A stretch of 64,000 nucleotides of DNA from JAEUOS01 sp040382235 (lineage in GTDB: Bacteria > Pseudomonadota > Gammaproteobacteria > Burkholderiales > JAEUOS01). Numbering within the stretch: position 1 is the first letter of the stretch; the number at the start of each line of letters is the position of its first letter. The notes below the pieces were generated by a model. The model was not told where the DNA came from. It searched no databases and saw nothing but the letters and a program-made list of their open reading frames with translations. A program made the translations under genes and the position numbers. Location of the stretch: NCBI GenBank assembly GCA_040382235.1, contig JBEIFV010000001.1:1-64000 (forward strand), given 5' to 3'. Below, piece by piece: positions 25,824 to 35,002 of the stretch.

Positions 25824-25828
25824 TTGGT

Positions 25829-26746
25829 TTAGCTCCAGTACAGGCGGGTGGGATTGTCGACCAGCAGCATGCGCTGCAGTTCCGGCGTCAAGGCGATGTG
25901 CGGAATGAAATCCACCAGCAGGCCGTCGTCCGGCATGTGGTCCTTCAGGTTCGGGTGCGGCCAGTCGGTGCCCCACAGTACGCGGTCGGGGAAGGTTTCG
26001 ACCAGATGCCTGGCGAAAGGCACTACATCACGATAGGCGCTTTGCTCGTCGTTCAAGGCAGGCGGACCGGCCACCGAAAGCCGCTCCGGGCAGGTCACCT
26101 TGGACCATATGTTGGGGTGCTCGCGCATCATCTTCACGAACAGCTGGAATTGCGGACCGTCCACTGGCATGCCGACATCCGGCCGGCCCATGTGGTCGAC
26201 CACCACCGTGGTCGGCAGGGCGGTGAAAAAATCCCACAACTCCGGCAGGTCGACGGCTTCGAAATAGATCACCACATGCCAACCCAGCGGCGCGATGCGC
26301 CGGGCGATTTCCATCAGTTCGTCCCGCGGCGTGAAATCGACCAGGCGCTTGACGAAGTTGAAGCGGGTGCCGCGCACGCCGGCGGCGTGCATTTCCTGCA
26401 ATTCACGATCGGTCACATCACGCTTTACCGTGGCAATGCCGCGCGCACGGCCGTTGGCGGCCTTGAGCGCATCGACCAGGGCGCGATTGTCGCTGCCGTG
26501 ACAGGTCGCCTGCACGATCACGTTCATGTCGAAGCCGAGGTGGTCGCGCAAGGCGAACAACTGCTGCTTCGATGCGTCACACGGCGTGTACTTGCGCTCC
26601 GGCGCATAGGGGAATTCGGCGCCGGGACCGAACACATGGCAATGCGCATCCACGCTGCCGGGCGGCAACTTGAAGTGCGGTTTCGAGGGGCCGGCGTACC
26701 AGTCGAGCCAGCCCGGGGTTTTCGTAAACGGGGGGTTCAATGCCAT
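25829..26746 (-). CDS. pmdD: 2-pyrone-4,6-dicarboxylate hydrolase
   Basis: A 305-residue amidohydrolase-fold lactonase (LigI/PmdD) that opens 2-pyrone-4,6-dicarboxylate to 4-oxalomesaconate. Seen: VDAHCHVFGPGAEFPY, GTRFNFVKRLVDF with the substrate-binding Arg, VVDHMGRPD and WGTDWPHPN with the catalytic Asp. LigI enzymes work without a bound divalent metal although HxH is retained. It is in the pmd operon 35 bases after pobA. Confidence 0.93.
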   Translation of the reverse strand: MALNPPFTKTPGWLDWYAGPSKPHFKLPPGSVDAHCHVFGPGAEFPYAPERKYTPCDASKQQLFALRDHLGFDMNVIVQATCHGSDNRALVDALKAANGRARGIATVKRDVTDRELQEMHAAGVRGTRFNFVKRLVDFTPRDELMEIARRIAPLGWHVVIYFEAVDLPELWDFFTALPTTVVVDHMGRPDVGMPVDGPQFQLFVKMMREHPNIWSKVTCPERLSVAGPPALNDEQSAYRDVVPFARHLVETFPDRVLWGTDWPHPNLKDHMPDDGLLVDFIPHIALTPELQRMLLVDNPTRLYWS

Positions 26747-26781
26747 GATGGTCTTCGCGGATCAAGGGTCTGCATGAAACG

Positions 26782-27960
26782 TCAGGCCGGCTCGTAGGGC
26801 AGGCCCGCATATTGCTCGGCCACGCTGGCCGAGGCGTGTTGCGAGGAGGCCAGGTACTGCAGTTCGCACTCCTGTGCGCGTTGCTCGAATTCAGTCATGC
26901 CGGGGAAGCGGTGCAAAAGGTTGGTCAGCCACCATGAAAAGCGCACCGAACTCCACACCCGCCGCAAGGCCATATCGCTGTAGCTATCCAGCAACGTGGA
27001 GGAACCCTGAGCATAGAAGGCTTTGAGCGCGCGCGACAGATAGAACACGTCCGACACCGCCAGGTTGAGGCCCTTGGCGCCGGTGGGCGGCACGATGTGC
27101 GCCGCATCGCCAGCGAGGAACAGGCGGCCATGGCGCATCGGCTCGGCCACGAAACTGCGCAGGGGCGCGATCGACTTTTCAATCGAGGGGCCGGTGATGA
27201 TGCGCTCGGCGATGTCCTGCGGATAGCGCGCCTTGAGCTCGCTCCAGAAGCGGTCATCTGACCATTGCTCGACCTTGTCGTCGAGCGACACCTGGACGTA
27301 ATAGCGCGACAGCATCGGGTTGCGCTGTGACGCGAGTGCGAAACCGCGCGGGTGGTTGCAGTACACCAGTTCGTTCAAGGGTGGCGTTTCCGACAGCACA
27401 CCCAACCAGCCGAACGGATAGACCTTCTCGAATTCGCGCAGGATCGACGGCGGGATCGACTTGCGCGAGACACCGTGAAAGCCGTCGCAGCCGGCGATGA
27501 AATCACAATCCAGACGCAGATTTTCACCGTTGTGACGAAAGCTCACATATGGGTGCTCGCTGGTCACGTCGTGCGGCTGCACATCCGCAGCTTCCATCAG
27601 CAATGCCGCACCGCGCCGGTCGGCAGCGGCGAACAGGTCTTCCTGGATATTGGTCTGGCCGTACGTCATGAAACGTTTGCCGACATGCTTCCAGCTGTCG
27701 ATGAAATAGCGGTCGCGGCCGGCCCAGACGATCGCCGCGCCATCGTGCGGATGGCCGTCGTGATCCATGCGTTGACCCAGGCCGTGCTCGCGCAGCACTT
27801 CGACCGTGCCCTGCTCCAGCACACCGGCGCGAATCCGCGACAGCACATACTCGCGGCTCCTGGCCTCCAGCACCACGCTGTCGATCCCCGCGCGATGCAG
27901 GATTTCAGCCAGCAAGAGCCCTGCGGGGCCGCCGCCGATGATCGCAACTTGTGTCTTCAT
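26782..27960 (-). CDS. pobA: 4-hydroxybenzoate 3-monooxygenase
   Basis: A 392-residue flavoprotein hydroxylase that makes protocatechuate from 4-hydroxybenzoate with NADPH and O2. Seen: GGGPAGLLLAEILHRAGI (FAD ADP site), LEARSREYVLSRIRAGVLEQGTV with conserved residues of PobA, the DG motif in FIAGCDGFHGVSR, and GDAAHIVPPTGAKGLNLAVSD. Length equals characterised PobA. It sits inside the pmd operon between pmdF and pmdD, making the operon complete from 4-hydroxybenzoate. Confidence 0.96.
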   Translation of the reverse strand: MKTQVAIIGGGPAGLLLAEILHRAGIDSVVLEARSREYVLSRIRAGVLEQGTVEVLREHGLGQRMDHDGHPHDGAAIVWAGRDRYFIDSWKHVGKRFMTYGQTNIQEDLFAAADRRGAALLMEAADVQPHDVTSEHPYVSFRHNGENLRLDCDFIAGCDGFHGVSRKSIPPSILREFEKVYPFGWLGVLSETPPLNELVYCNHPRGFALASQRNPMLSRYYVQVSLDDKVEQWSDDRFWSELKARYPQDIAERIITGPSIEKSIAPLRSFVAEPMRHGRLFLAGDAAHIVPPTGAKGLNLAVSDVFYLSRALKAFYAQGSSTLLDSYSDMALRRVWSSVRFSWWLTNLLHRFPGMTEFEQRAQECELQYLASSQHASASVAEQYAGLPYEPA

Positions 27961-28005
27961 GAGATTGGTTCCAATTTCATCTTCGAGGATTGATCAGGCG
28001 ACGCG

Positions 28006-28695
28006 CTAATCGATGTACTTGAGCCCGGCCTTTTCCAGCGGGCCACGCATGTTGTACATGTCCAGCCCCAGCACGCCGGATGCCAGCTTGGCGCGCTTCT
28101 CCGCTTCATTGGCTTCGCGCGCCTCTGCCGCATCGGCCGCGGCCTGCGCGAAAGCCGCCGGCACCACCACCACGCCATCATCATCGGCGACGATCACGTC
28201 ACCGGGGTTGACCCACGCACCGGCGCAGACCACCGGCACATTGACCGAGCCGATGGTGGCCTTGACCGTGCCCTTGGCGCTGATGGCGCGCGAAAACACC
28301 GGGAACGGCATCGCCGTCAGGTCCTTCACATCGCGAACGCCGGCGTCGATCACCAGGCCCACCGCGCCGCGCGCCTTGAACGAGGTGGCGAGCAGGTCGC
28401 CGAACATGCCGTCTTCGTTGTCGGTGGTGCAGGCGACCACCGCCACGTCGCCCGGCCGCAATTGCTCGGCGGCCACGTGCAGCATCCAGTTGTCGCCGGG
28501 GTGCGCCAGCACGGTCACGGCAGTGCCGCAAAAGTGCGCGCCGGCGAAGATCGGACGCATGTAGGTTTTCATCAGGCCGACGCGGCCCATCGCCTCGTGG
28601 ATCGAGGCCACGCCGAAGCGCGACAGCTTGTCCACCGCGGCGCGCTCGGCGCGCACGATGTTGCGTTTGACCAGCCCCAGGTTGTTCATGCTCAT
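28006..28695 (-). CDS. pmdF: 4-carboxy-4-hydroxy-2-oxoadipate aldolase
   Basis: A 229-residue HMG/CHA aldolase of the RraA-like fold (LigK/PmdF/ProA). It splits 4-carboxy-4-hydroxy-2-oxoadipate into pyruvate and oxaloacetate, and usually also decarboxylates oxaloacetate. Seen: RFGVASIHEAMGRVG, GDVAVVACTTDNEDGMFGDLLA, LVIDAGVRDVKDL with the catalytic Arg-Asp, and GDVIVADDDGVVVVP. Its ATG overlaps the pmdE stop by four bases. Confidence 0.94.
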   Translation of the reverse strand: MSMNNLGLVKRNIVRAERAAVDKLSRFGVASIHEAMGRVGLMKTYMRPIFAGAHFCGTAVTVLAHPGDNWMLHVAAEQLRPGDVAVVACTTDNEDGMFGDLLATSFKARGAVGLVIDAGVRDVKDLTAMPFPVFSRAISAKGTVKATIGSVNVPVVCAGAWVNPGDVIVADDDGVVVVPAAFAQAAADAAEAREANEAEKRAKLASGVLGLDMYNMRGPLEKAGLKYID

Positions 28696-29717
28696 TTCCC
28701 TCGGGCTTTCAGGCTGCGATCCAGGCGCGGAAACACGCGCCGCGCATTGCCTTCGTAGATCTTGTGGCGCTGTTCGGGATTGATGGCGGCGGCTTCGATA
28801 TAGCGCTTGGTGTCATCGTAGTAGTTGCCGGTTTCCGGGTCGATGCCGCGCACCGCGCCGACCATCTCTGAGGCGAACAGTATGTTGTCCACCGGAATCA
28901 CCTTTGTCAGCAGGTCGATGCCGGGCTGATGATAGACGCAGGTGTCGAAGAAGATGTTGTTCAACAGGTGATCCTTGAGCAGGGGCTTTTTCATCTCCTG
29001 CGCCAGGCCGCGGAATCGGCCCCAGTGGTAAGGAACCGCGCCGCCGCCATGCGGAATCAGGAACTTGAGGGTGGGAAAATCCTTGAACAGGTCGCCCTGT
29101 ATGCACTGCATGAAAGCGGTGGTGTCGGCGTTCAGGTAATGCGCGCCGGTGGTGTGGAAGCAGGCGTTGCAGGAGGTCGACACATGGATCATGGCCGGGA
29201 TCTCGTACTCGACCATTTTTTCGTAGATCGGATACCAGTGATGGTCGGTCAAAGGCGGGCTGGTCCAGTGCCCGCCGGAAGGGTCCGGGTTCAGGTTGAT
29301 GCCGACAAAACCATATTCCTTGACGCAGCGCTCCAATTCGGCAATGCAGGTCGCCGGATCCACTCCGGGCGACTGCGGAAGCATGGCCGCGCCGATGAAT
29401 TGCTCGGGGAATAGTTTCGATACGCGAAAACACAACTCATTGCAGATCGCCGCCCAGGTGGACGAGACATTGAAGTCGCCGATATGGTGCGCCATGAACG
29501 AGGCCCGGGGCGAGAAGATCGTGAGATCGGAGCCGCGCTCCTTCATCAGCTTCAACTGGTTGACCTCGATCGATTCGCGCAACTCGTCGTCGCTGATTTT
29601 CAGGTCGGCAACCCTGGGCGCGAGCGTGGGGTCCTTGATGCTCGCGACTTGCTGGTTGCGCCAGGTTTCCAGTGCCTTGGGAGCGGTGGTGTAGTGGCCG
29701 TGACAATCGATGATCAT
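28692..29717 (-). CDS. pmdE: 4-oxalomesaconate hydratase
   Basis: A 341-residue amidohydrolase-fold hydratase (LigJ/PmdE) adding water to 4-oxalomesaconate. Seen: MIIDCHGHYTTAPKALE (metal HxH), VGINLNPDPSGGHW, MIHVSTSCNACFHTTGAHYLNAD and IPHGGGAVPYHWGRFRG. ATG 29717 gives the standard N-terminus; the longer frame to 30233 overlaps the divergent LysR gene and is not coding. This is the first gene of the operon, 154 bases from the LysR start. Confidence 0.94.
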   Translation of the reverse strand: MIIDCHGHYTTAPKALETWRNQQVASIKDPTLAPRVADLKISDDELRESIEVNQLKLMKERGSDLTIFSPRASFMAHHIGDFNVSSTWAAICNELCFRVSKLFPEQFIGAAMLPQSPGVDPATCIAELERCVKEYGFVGINLNPDPSGGHWTSPPLTDHHWYPIYEKMVEYEIPAMIHVSTSCNACFHTTGAHYLNADTTAFMQCIQGDLFKDFPTLKFLIPHGGGAVPYHWGRFRGLAQEMKKPLLKDHLLNNIFFDTCVYHQPGIDLLTKVIPVDNILFASEMVGAVRGIDPETGNYYDDTKRYIEAAAINPEQRHKIYEGNARRVFPRLDRSLKARGK

Positions 29718-29871
29718 GCGGATAATCCCCGGGTTCGAAGGCGATCTGAGCCGTCGCGCTTTGCTGCGCGCGAAATAGTCCAAAATTATCCGCCAATTGA
29801 GGTCTGGCGAAACAGGTATTGCTAAACTATCTGCTATCGCAGTTCGGCATAACCTGTGCGTACCATCTGCC

Positions 29872-30756
29872 GTGAACCTGAAACAACTCGAATACTTCGT
29901 CCACGTCGCCGAACTCGGCAGCTTCACGCGTGCCGCCGACCATCTGCGCGTCGCCCAGCCGGCGCTGTCGCGCCAGGTGCGCCAACTGGAAGTGGAACTG
30001 CGGCAGAACCTGCTCACGCGCAATGGCCGCGGCGTCGCACTGACCGATGCCGGGCGGCGCCTGCTGGAACACGGTCGCGGCATCCTGCACCAGGTGGCGC
30101 GCGCACGCGAAGACCTGGAGGAGATGCGCGGTGCGCCGGTCGGCCATGTCACGCTCGGCGTGCCGCCGACCGTCGGGCGCCTGATCACCGCCACGCTGGT
30201 GGAAGAATTTCGCAAGCGCTTTCCCAAGGCCACTCTGGGGATTGTCGAAGGCCTGTCGGTGAACGTGACCGAATGGCTGGTGTCGGGCCGTATCGACGTC
30301 GGTCTGGTCTACAACCCGACGCCGGCGCCTTCGATCGAAACCCGCCCGTTGGTGTCCGAACCGCTGTACCTGATCGGACCGGCCGCCAGCAAGGTTGCGC
30401 CGGGCCGCACCGGACGGCCAGTGGCGCTCAAGGAAGTCGCCGCGCATGGCCTGATCGTGCCGAGCCGGCCTCATGCGGTGCGCATGTTCGTCGAGCGCGC
30501 ACTGGCCGACATCGGCGAGCGCATCCAGGTCGCTCTCGAGATCGATGGCATTCCCTCGATTCTCGACCTGGTGGCCGGTGGTCACGGCTTCGCCGTGCTG
30601 TCGTTCAACGCCATCCGCAACGATCCCCTGCGCGAACGCCTGCTGGCGCGGCCGATCATCAAGCCGCGCCTGATCACCACCCTTAGCATCGCCACCTCGG
30701 CGCAGCGGCCGATGACCCGCTGGGCAGGCAGATGGTGGACATGCTGCGCGATGTAG
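29872..30756 (+). CDS. LysR-family regulator of the pmd operon, 3' end apparently frameshifted
   Basis: As read, 294 residues from a GTG start: LKQLEYFVHVAELGSFTRAADHLRVAQPALSRQVRQLE is a standard LysR helix-turn-helix, followed by a co-inducer-binding domain. The last 11 residues (WAGRWWTCCAM) are out of character; in the -1 frame the same DNA gives LGRQMVDMLRDVVPGELAD, a typical LysR C-terminal helix ending at a TAG at 30786-30788. One base seems to be missing near 30720. The DNA-binding and effector domains are intact. Divergent placement next to pmdE points to control of the pmd operon, probably in response to a pathway aromatic or carboxylate. Confidence 0.88.
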   Translation: MNLKQLEYFVHVAELGSFTRAADHLRVAQPALSRQVRQLEVELRQNLLTRNGRGVALTDAGRRLLEHGRGILHQVARAREDLEEMRGAPVGHVTLGVPPTVGRLITATLVEEFRKRFPKATLGIVEGLSVNVTEWLVSGRIDVGLVYNPTPAPSIETRPLVSEPLYLIGPAASKVAPGRTGRPVALKEVAAHGLIVPSRPHAVRMFVERALADIGERIQVALEIDGIPSILDLVAGGHGFAVLSFNAIRNDPLRERLLARPIIKPRLITTLSIATSAQRPMTRWAGRWWTCCAM

Positions 30757-30822
30757 TACCGGGCGAACTGGCTGACGCAGGTGCATAGGCATGCCCGACA
30801 TGCGCGCGGACCAGGCCAGACC

Positions 30823-32268
30823 ATGAAGCGCATCATCATCGTCGGTGGCGGCTTTTCCGGCACCTCGGCCGCTGTGCAACTGGTGCGTCGCAGTCCGGCG
30901 GCACTTGACATCACCATTGTCGAACCGCGCGAGCACATCGGCGGCGGACTGGCCTACAGCTCGGACGAGCCCGACCATCGGCTCAACGGCCAGCCCGGCA
31001 TGCACAGCCCCGATCCTGCCGATATCGGGATGTTCGCGCGCTGGTGCGATGCGCGCGACGCCTATGCCGCCGACCCCGAAGCGCGGCTGGCCAACGGCAC
31101 CACATTCCTGCGCCGTTCGGTGTTCCGCATGTTCCTGCAGGAAACGGCAGCCAAGCATGCGAACTGGCCGACCGGCTCGTCAATTCGTCATGTGCGCGAT
31201 GTCGCCGTCGATGTGTTGGCAGGCGCGTCGACGCTATCGGTTACGACCGCAGGCGGCGCGTCGCACGAGGGCGAGATAGTGGTGCTGGCGCCCGGGCATA
31301 CCCGCGCGCGCCTGCCCGCCAGTTTCGGCGCCGGCCTTGCAGGGCATGCGCGCATCGTCGTCGATCCGCTGGCGGCGGCGCGCCTGCCGCTGCCCGCGCC
31401 CGCAGAGCGGGTGCTGGTGCTGGGCAGCGGCCTGACTGCCTACGACATCGTCTCCACGCTGCTCGCAGCCGGGCATCGCGGACCGATCGATGTGGTGTCG
31501 CGGCGCGGACTGCGGCCGCAGCCGCAGCGCCCGCCGCCCGCGCCCGGCGAAGCCCCGTTGCCCCCGATGCTCGAACGTCTTGCGGCCCCGCCTGATGCAT
31601 TCATCCGTGCAGCCGGCAATCCGCCCACCGTGCGCGCCCTGCTCACCGCCCTGCGTCGGCAGATCCGCGCCGTCGCACGCAGCGGGGAATCCTGGGATGC
31701 CTCCTTCGATCACCTGCGCGACATGGTGGGCCAGGTGTGGCCGGCGATGGCGGTGGCCGAGAAGCGACGCTTTTTTCGCCAATTGCGGCCGTGGTACGAC
31801 ACCCACCGTTTTCGCGTCGCGCCGCAAAACGCCCTCATTGTTGCCGCGGCCGAAAGGCGCGGCCAGGTGCGCTTTCGCGCCGCCAGCCTGGAAGGTGTTG
31901 CCTCCGGCGGTGCGGATGCACCTTTGCGTATCGCCTTGCGCGAGCGCGGTGCTGCCGCTGCCGCAATCTCGGACTACGACCGCGTGATCAATTGCACCGG
32001 GGTCGATTCCACTCAACCATCGTCCATACCGCTTTATGCGGCGCTGCTTGGGCGCGGCATGCTCAGTGTCGACGCCAGCGGCGTCGGCCTGGCGGTTGAT
32101 GGCCGCTATCGGGCGATCGCGCGCGATGGCAGCGCGGCGGCACGCCTGCGCGTGGTGGGCCCGCCTACGCTGGGGGCGCGCGGCGATCCGCTGGGCAGCG
32201 CTTTCATCGGCATCCAGATCTACAACATGATTCCCGACCTGCTTGCGGTGCTCGAAAGCCACCAGTGA
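30823..32268 (+). CDS. FAD/NAD(P)-binding protein
   Basis: A 481-residue flavin-dependent protein. IIIVGGGFSGTSAAVQLV is the N-terminal ADP-binding fold, EHIGGGLAYSSDEPDHRLN is the conserved block of the NAD_binding_9 family, and VLVLGSGLTAYDIVSTLL is a second Rossmann motif, with INCTGVDSTQPSS near the C-terminus. The family includes hydroxylases and oxidoreductases of uncertain function. The ATG at 30823 is 34 bases beyond the reconstructed LysR stop. It may be co-transcribed with the LysR gene; substrate unknown. Confidence 0.82.
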   Translation: MKRIIIVGGGFSGTSAAVQLVRRSPAALDITIVEPREHIGGGLAYSSDEPDHRLNGQPGMHSPDPADIGMFARWCDARDAYAADPEARLANGTTFLRRSVFRMFLQETAAKHANWPTGSSIRHVRDVAVDVLAGASTLSVTTAGGASHEGEIVVLAPGHTRARLPASFGAGLAGHARIVVDPLAAARLPLPAPAERVLVLGSGLTAYDIVSTLLAAGHRGPIDVVSRRGLRPQPQRPPPAPGEAPLPPMLERLAAPPDAFIRAAGNPPTVRALLTALRRQIRAVARSGESWDASFDHLRDMVGQVWPAMAVAEKRRFFRQLRPWYDTHRFRVAPQNALIVAAAERRGQVRFRAASLEGVASGGADAPLRIALRERGAAAAAISDYDRVINCTGVDSTQPSSIPLYAALLGRGMLSVDASGVGLAVDGRYRAIARDGSAAARLRVVGPPTLGARGDPLGSAFIGIQIYNMIPDLLAVLESHQ

Positions 32269-32313
32269 TCGGCGCGGCGGATGCCACTTCGCAAGGTGCC
32301 GGCTGCCTGCGAA

Positions 32314-32430
32314 CTAGGGAAACACTGAATATGTACGTAGGTTGAGAGAGCTGCTTCTGCCATCACTTGAATTGAAACGAGCTTCCGTTCGATAGCCCGC
32401 ATTCCAGGGACTTATCCAGCGCTTTCCTAG
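32314..32430. mobile_element. MITE-like or IS-remnant element bounded by CTAG
   Basis: The 117-base segment starts CTAGGGAAACACTGAATA and the complement of its other end reads CTAGGAAAGCGCTGGATA; the two 21-base ends match at 16 positions. Both termini carry CTAG, a target-site type used by some IS5-family elements, although a palindromic target cannot be separated from the repeat itself. The interior has no transposase. The right end supplies the TAG stop of the phnE-like gene. It is AT-richer than its flanks. Confidence 0.55.
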
Positions 32431-33272
32431 CGTTGCATCAGACGCCGCGACAGGTACGAGGCAAGATCGACCAGCGCCACCAGCAAGATCATGACGATCA
32501 GGATCGAGCTGGTCTCGCGCATGTGAAACAGGCCCATGTGGAAGGCCAGCATCTGGCCCAGCCCGCCGCCGCCAACCACACCCAACACGGCGGCTGCGCG
32601 AATGTTGTTTTCCCAGCGGTACAGGGTGTAGGACATCAGCTGCGGCAGGATTTGCGGCAGCGTGGCGTACAGGAACACCCGGCCTTCGGGCACGCCCTGC
32701 GCGCGCAGGGCGAAGGCGGGCCCGGGTGGCGCGTTCTCGATCGCCTCGGCAAACAGGCGCCCCAGCACGCCGGTGGTATGCAGGCCGAGCGCCAGAGTGC
32801 CGGCGAATGGCCCGAGGCCGGCAGCGATGATCAGAAGGGCCGCCCACATCAGCTCAGGGATAGAACGCAGGCCATTCAATACCAGCCGCGTCGGCGCGCG
32901 CCACAGGGCGCGGTCACCCGCATGCACGCGGCTGGCCGGCAATGCCAGCGCCAAGCCGCCGATGACGGCGAGCAAGGTGCCCAGCGCCGACATCGCGATG
33001 GTCTCCAGCGCCGCGACGGAAAGGCGCGCCATGAACTTGGCCTCCGCCGTCGGGTTCATCAGCTCGCGCATGAACTTGCCCATCCTTTGCGCCGCGTCGA
33101 GCGAAAAAAACTTTGCCCACTGTAGATCCAGGGTCAAGAAACTGGCCACGGTCAGCACCAGCAATGCGAGCACAAACCAGCAGGCGGCACAGCGCGCATC
33201 GAAAATCTTCGGCGGCAGGCGGTAACGCTCGTTGGCTGCCAGCAATGGCCGCTGCGCTTCCGGCAGATTCAT
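32427..33272 (-). CDS. phnE: Phosphonate-type ABC transporter permease (second)
   Basis: A 281-residue inner-membrane permease of the PhnE family with about six membrane segments and the EAA-type loop (GVLGRLFAEAIENAPPGPAFALRAQGV) that contacts the ATPase. The C-terminal pattern VLGVVGGGGLGQML is typical. Its start overlaps the preceding permease gene by four bases. The stop codon lies in the right end of a small inverted-repeat element, so the native C-terminus may be longer. Forms the membrane channel with the permease at 33269. Confidence 0.88.
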   Translation of the reverse strand: MNLPEAQRPLLAANERYRLPPKIFDARCAACWFVLALLVLTVASFLTLDLQWAKFFSLDAAQRMGKFMRELMNPTAEAKFMARLSVAALETIAMSALGTLLAVIGGLALALPASRVHAGDRALWRAPTRLVLNGLRSIPELMWAALLIIAAGLGPFAGTLALGLHTTGVLGRLFAEAIENAPPGPAFALRAQGVPEGRVFLYATLPQILPQLMSYTLYRWENNIRAAAVLGVVGGGGLGQMLAFHMGLFHMRETSSILIVMILLVALVDLASYLSRRLMQR

Positions 33273-34102
33273 GCGAGCACCTTACGTAAGCGTGCGCTCA
33301 CATAGTCGGCAAGACCAACCAGCAGCATGAATACGATCAGCATGGTGGCCACTTCCGAGCCCTGGAACATCTTCATCGAGTTGTCCATCTGCTGCCCCAA
33401 GCCGCCGGCGCCGACAAAGCCCAGCACCGCCGAGGAGCGGATCGCGCACTCCCAGCGGTACACGGTATAGCTCGTGAGCTCGGCGGCGCTTTGCGGCAAC
33501 AGGCCGAAGAAGAAGGCCTGCAGCCGCCCCGCGCCATTGCGCATCAAGGTGTGGGTGGCATGCGCATCGTCGCTTTCAAGAATCTCGCTGTAGACCTTGC
33601 CCAGCATGCCGCCATAGGTGAGCGCGATCGCCAGCACGCCGGCGGTCGGCCCCAGCCCCACCACACGCACGAACACCAGCGCCCACACCAGTTCGGGCAC
33701 GCTGCGCAAGACGATCAACAGCCAGCGCAGCGCCTGGCGCAAGACAAACGGCAGCCGGTGCATGCGCCCGGTCAATGCCGATACGGAAAGCACGCTGTTG
33801 GACATCAAGGTCAGGGGAATCGCGATCACCAGTGCCAGGGCCAGGCCCGCAGTGGCGATCGCCACCGTGCGCCAGCACTCGCGCAGCACCAGCCACAGGA
33901 ATTCCGCCTCGATCTTGGGCGGAAAGAAGTCAGCAATGAAGCGCCTGGTGGATTTGAGCGCGTTCGGCTCGAAGAGAATCCACGGCTTGAACTCTGTGGC
34001 CACCAGTGCCGGGGCAATCAGCGCCAGTGCGGCCAGGGTCCAGAACACCCGACCACTCCAGGCGGGATCGCGCAGCTGCGGCGCGGCTAGCGTGGTCGAC
34101 AC
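33269..34102 (-). CDS. phnE: Phosphonate-type ABC transporter permease (first)
   Basis: A 277-residue PhnE-like permease with hydrophobic segments beginning VFWTLAALALIAPALVA, an EAA loop (GGMLGKVYSEILESDDAHATHTLMRNGA), and AVLGFVGAGGLGQQMDNSM near the C-terminus, which parallels the sister permease. It lies 15 bases after the ATPase gene. Two-permease arrangements are common for phosphonate, phosphite and related oxyanion importers. Confidence 0.9.
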   Translation of the reverse strand: MSTTLAAPQLRDPAWSGRVFWTLAALALIAPALVATEFKPWILFEPNALKSTRRFIADFFPPKIEAEFLWLVLRECWRTVAIATAGLALALVIAIPLTLMSNSVLSVSALTGRMHRLPFVLRQALRWLLIVLRSVPELVWALVFVRVVGLGPTAGVLAIALTYGGMLGKVYSEILESDDAHATHTLMRNGAGRLQAFFFGLLPQSAAELTSYTVYRWECAIRSSAVLGFVGAGGLGQQMDNSMKMFQGSEVATMLIVFMLLVGLADYVSARLRKVLA

Positions 34103-34117
34103 GGTGCTCGCGGGCGA

Positions 34118-34957
34118 TCAGCGGCAGTACATCACCGCCGCGCGCGGCGCGTCGGTGATTTCGTCGGCCGGCGCGGCTGCCGGGCCGTTGAGCTCATGCT
34201 CGTACTGCGCATACAGCGCGCCCAGTCGCTCACGGCTCACCTCTGCGCTCGGCAGGTCGAACTGCAAAACACCCTCGCGCATGCCCAGCACGCGCGGAAA
34301 GCGCGTCGCCACATCCACCTGGTGCAGGGTGGTGATCAGCGTTACGCCGCGCTCGCGCGCACTCTGCGTCAGCGATTCGATTGCCAACGCCGCGCGCGAC
34401 GGATCGAGCGATGACAAGGGCTCGTCGACCAGCCACAGGCTGGCCGCCGACACCAGGGCGCGTGCCAATCCGACCCGCTGGCGCTCGCCGCCGGAGAGTC
34501 GGTCGACGCGTTCCCACAGTTTTTCAGCCAGATCGAACTGCGCCAGCGCGGCTTCTGCCTGTGCGATATGGGTTGGATAGAACAGGGAACGCAGGCTGGC
34601 AGCCAGCGACTGTTGCGGCAGGCGCGCGGCCAGCACGGCGGTGATCACGCGCTGGCGTGGCGGCAGGGGCGGCGCCTGCGGCGCCAGGAACAGGCGACCG
34701 CGCAGCTTTTGCAACTTCGCCATAGGCAGCGTCCACGGATCGACGCCGTCGAGTTCGAATGACCCTGCGGCCGGCTTCAGCGCGCAGGCCAATGCATGCA
34801 GCAAGGTGGTCTTGCCGGCACCGGACGGGCCTACCACCGCCACCTGTTCGCCAGGCTCGATGGTGAGCGTGAGCGGCTTCAAGGCCGGAACGCTGCCGGC
34901 ACCCGATAGCGGTGCCGATGGATGGCGCGCGGCGAGCCCGTGAACGACGATGCGCAT
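34118..34957 (-). CDS. phnC: Phosphonate-type ABC transporter ATPase
   Basis: A 279-residue ATPase with Walker A GPSGAGKTTLLHAL, a Q-loop region, the signature LSGGERQRVGLARAL, Walker B LWLVDEPLSSLDPS and the switch His in TTLHQVD. Its closest layout is PhnC. A C-terminal tail of about 40 residues is present beyond the core. It lies between the binding-protein gene (45 bases upstream) and two permeases. Confidence 0.9.
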   Translation of the reverse strand: MRIVVHGLAARHPSAPLSGAGSVPALKPLTLTIEPGEQVAVVGPSGAGKTTLLHALACALKPAAGSFELDGVDPWTLPMAKLQKLRGRLFLAPQAPPLPPRQRVITAVLAARLPQQSLAASLRSLFYPTHIAQAEAALAQFDLAEKLWERVDRLSGGERQRVGLARALVSAASLWLVDEPLSSLDPSRAALAIESLTQSARERGVTLITTLHQVDVATRFPRVLGMREGVLQFDLPSAEVSRERLGALYAQYEHELNGPAAAPADEITDAPRAAVMYCR

Positions 34958-35002
34958 GGCGACGCGCCGCCTAGGTCAGGTCAGTCAAGTGGGAGGTGCG
35001 AT

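Noticed and set aside
29718..29871. LysR T-N11-A box between LysR and pmdE
   Set aside because: Several loose candidates fit, but none was symmetric enough to report.
29718..30233. N-terminal extension of pmdE
   Set aside because: It overlaps the LysR coding region on the other strand; LigJ family proteins start MIIDCHGH.
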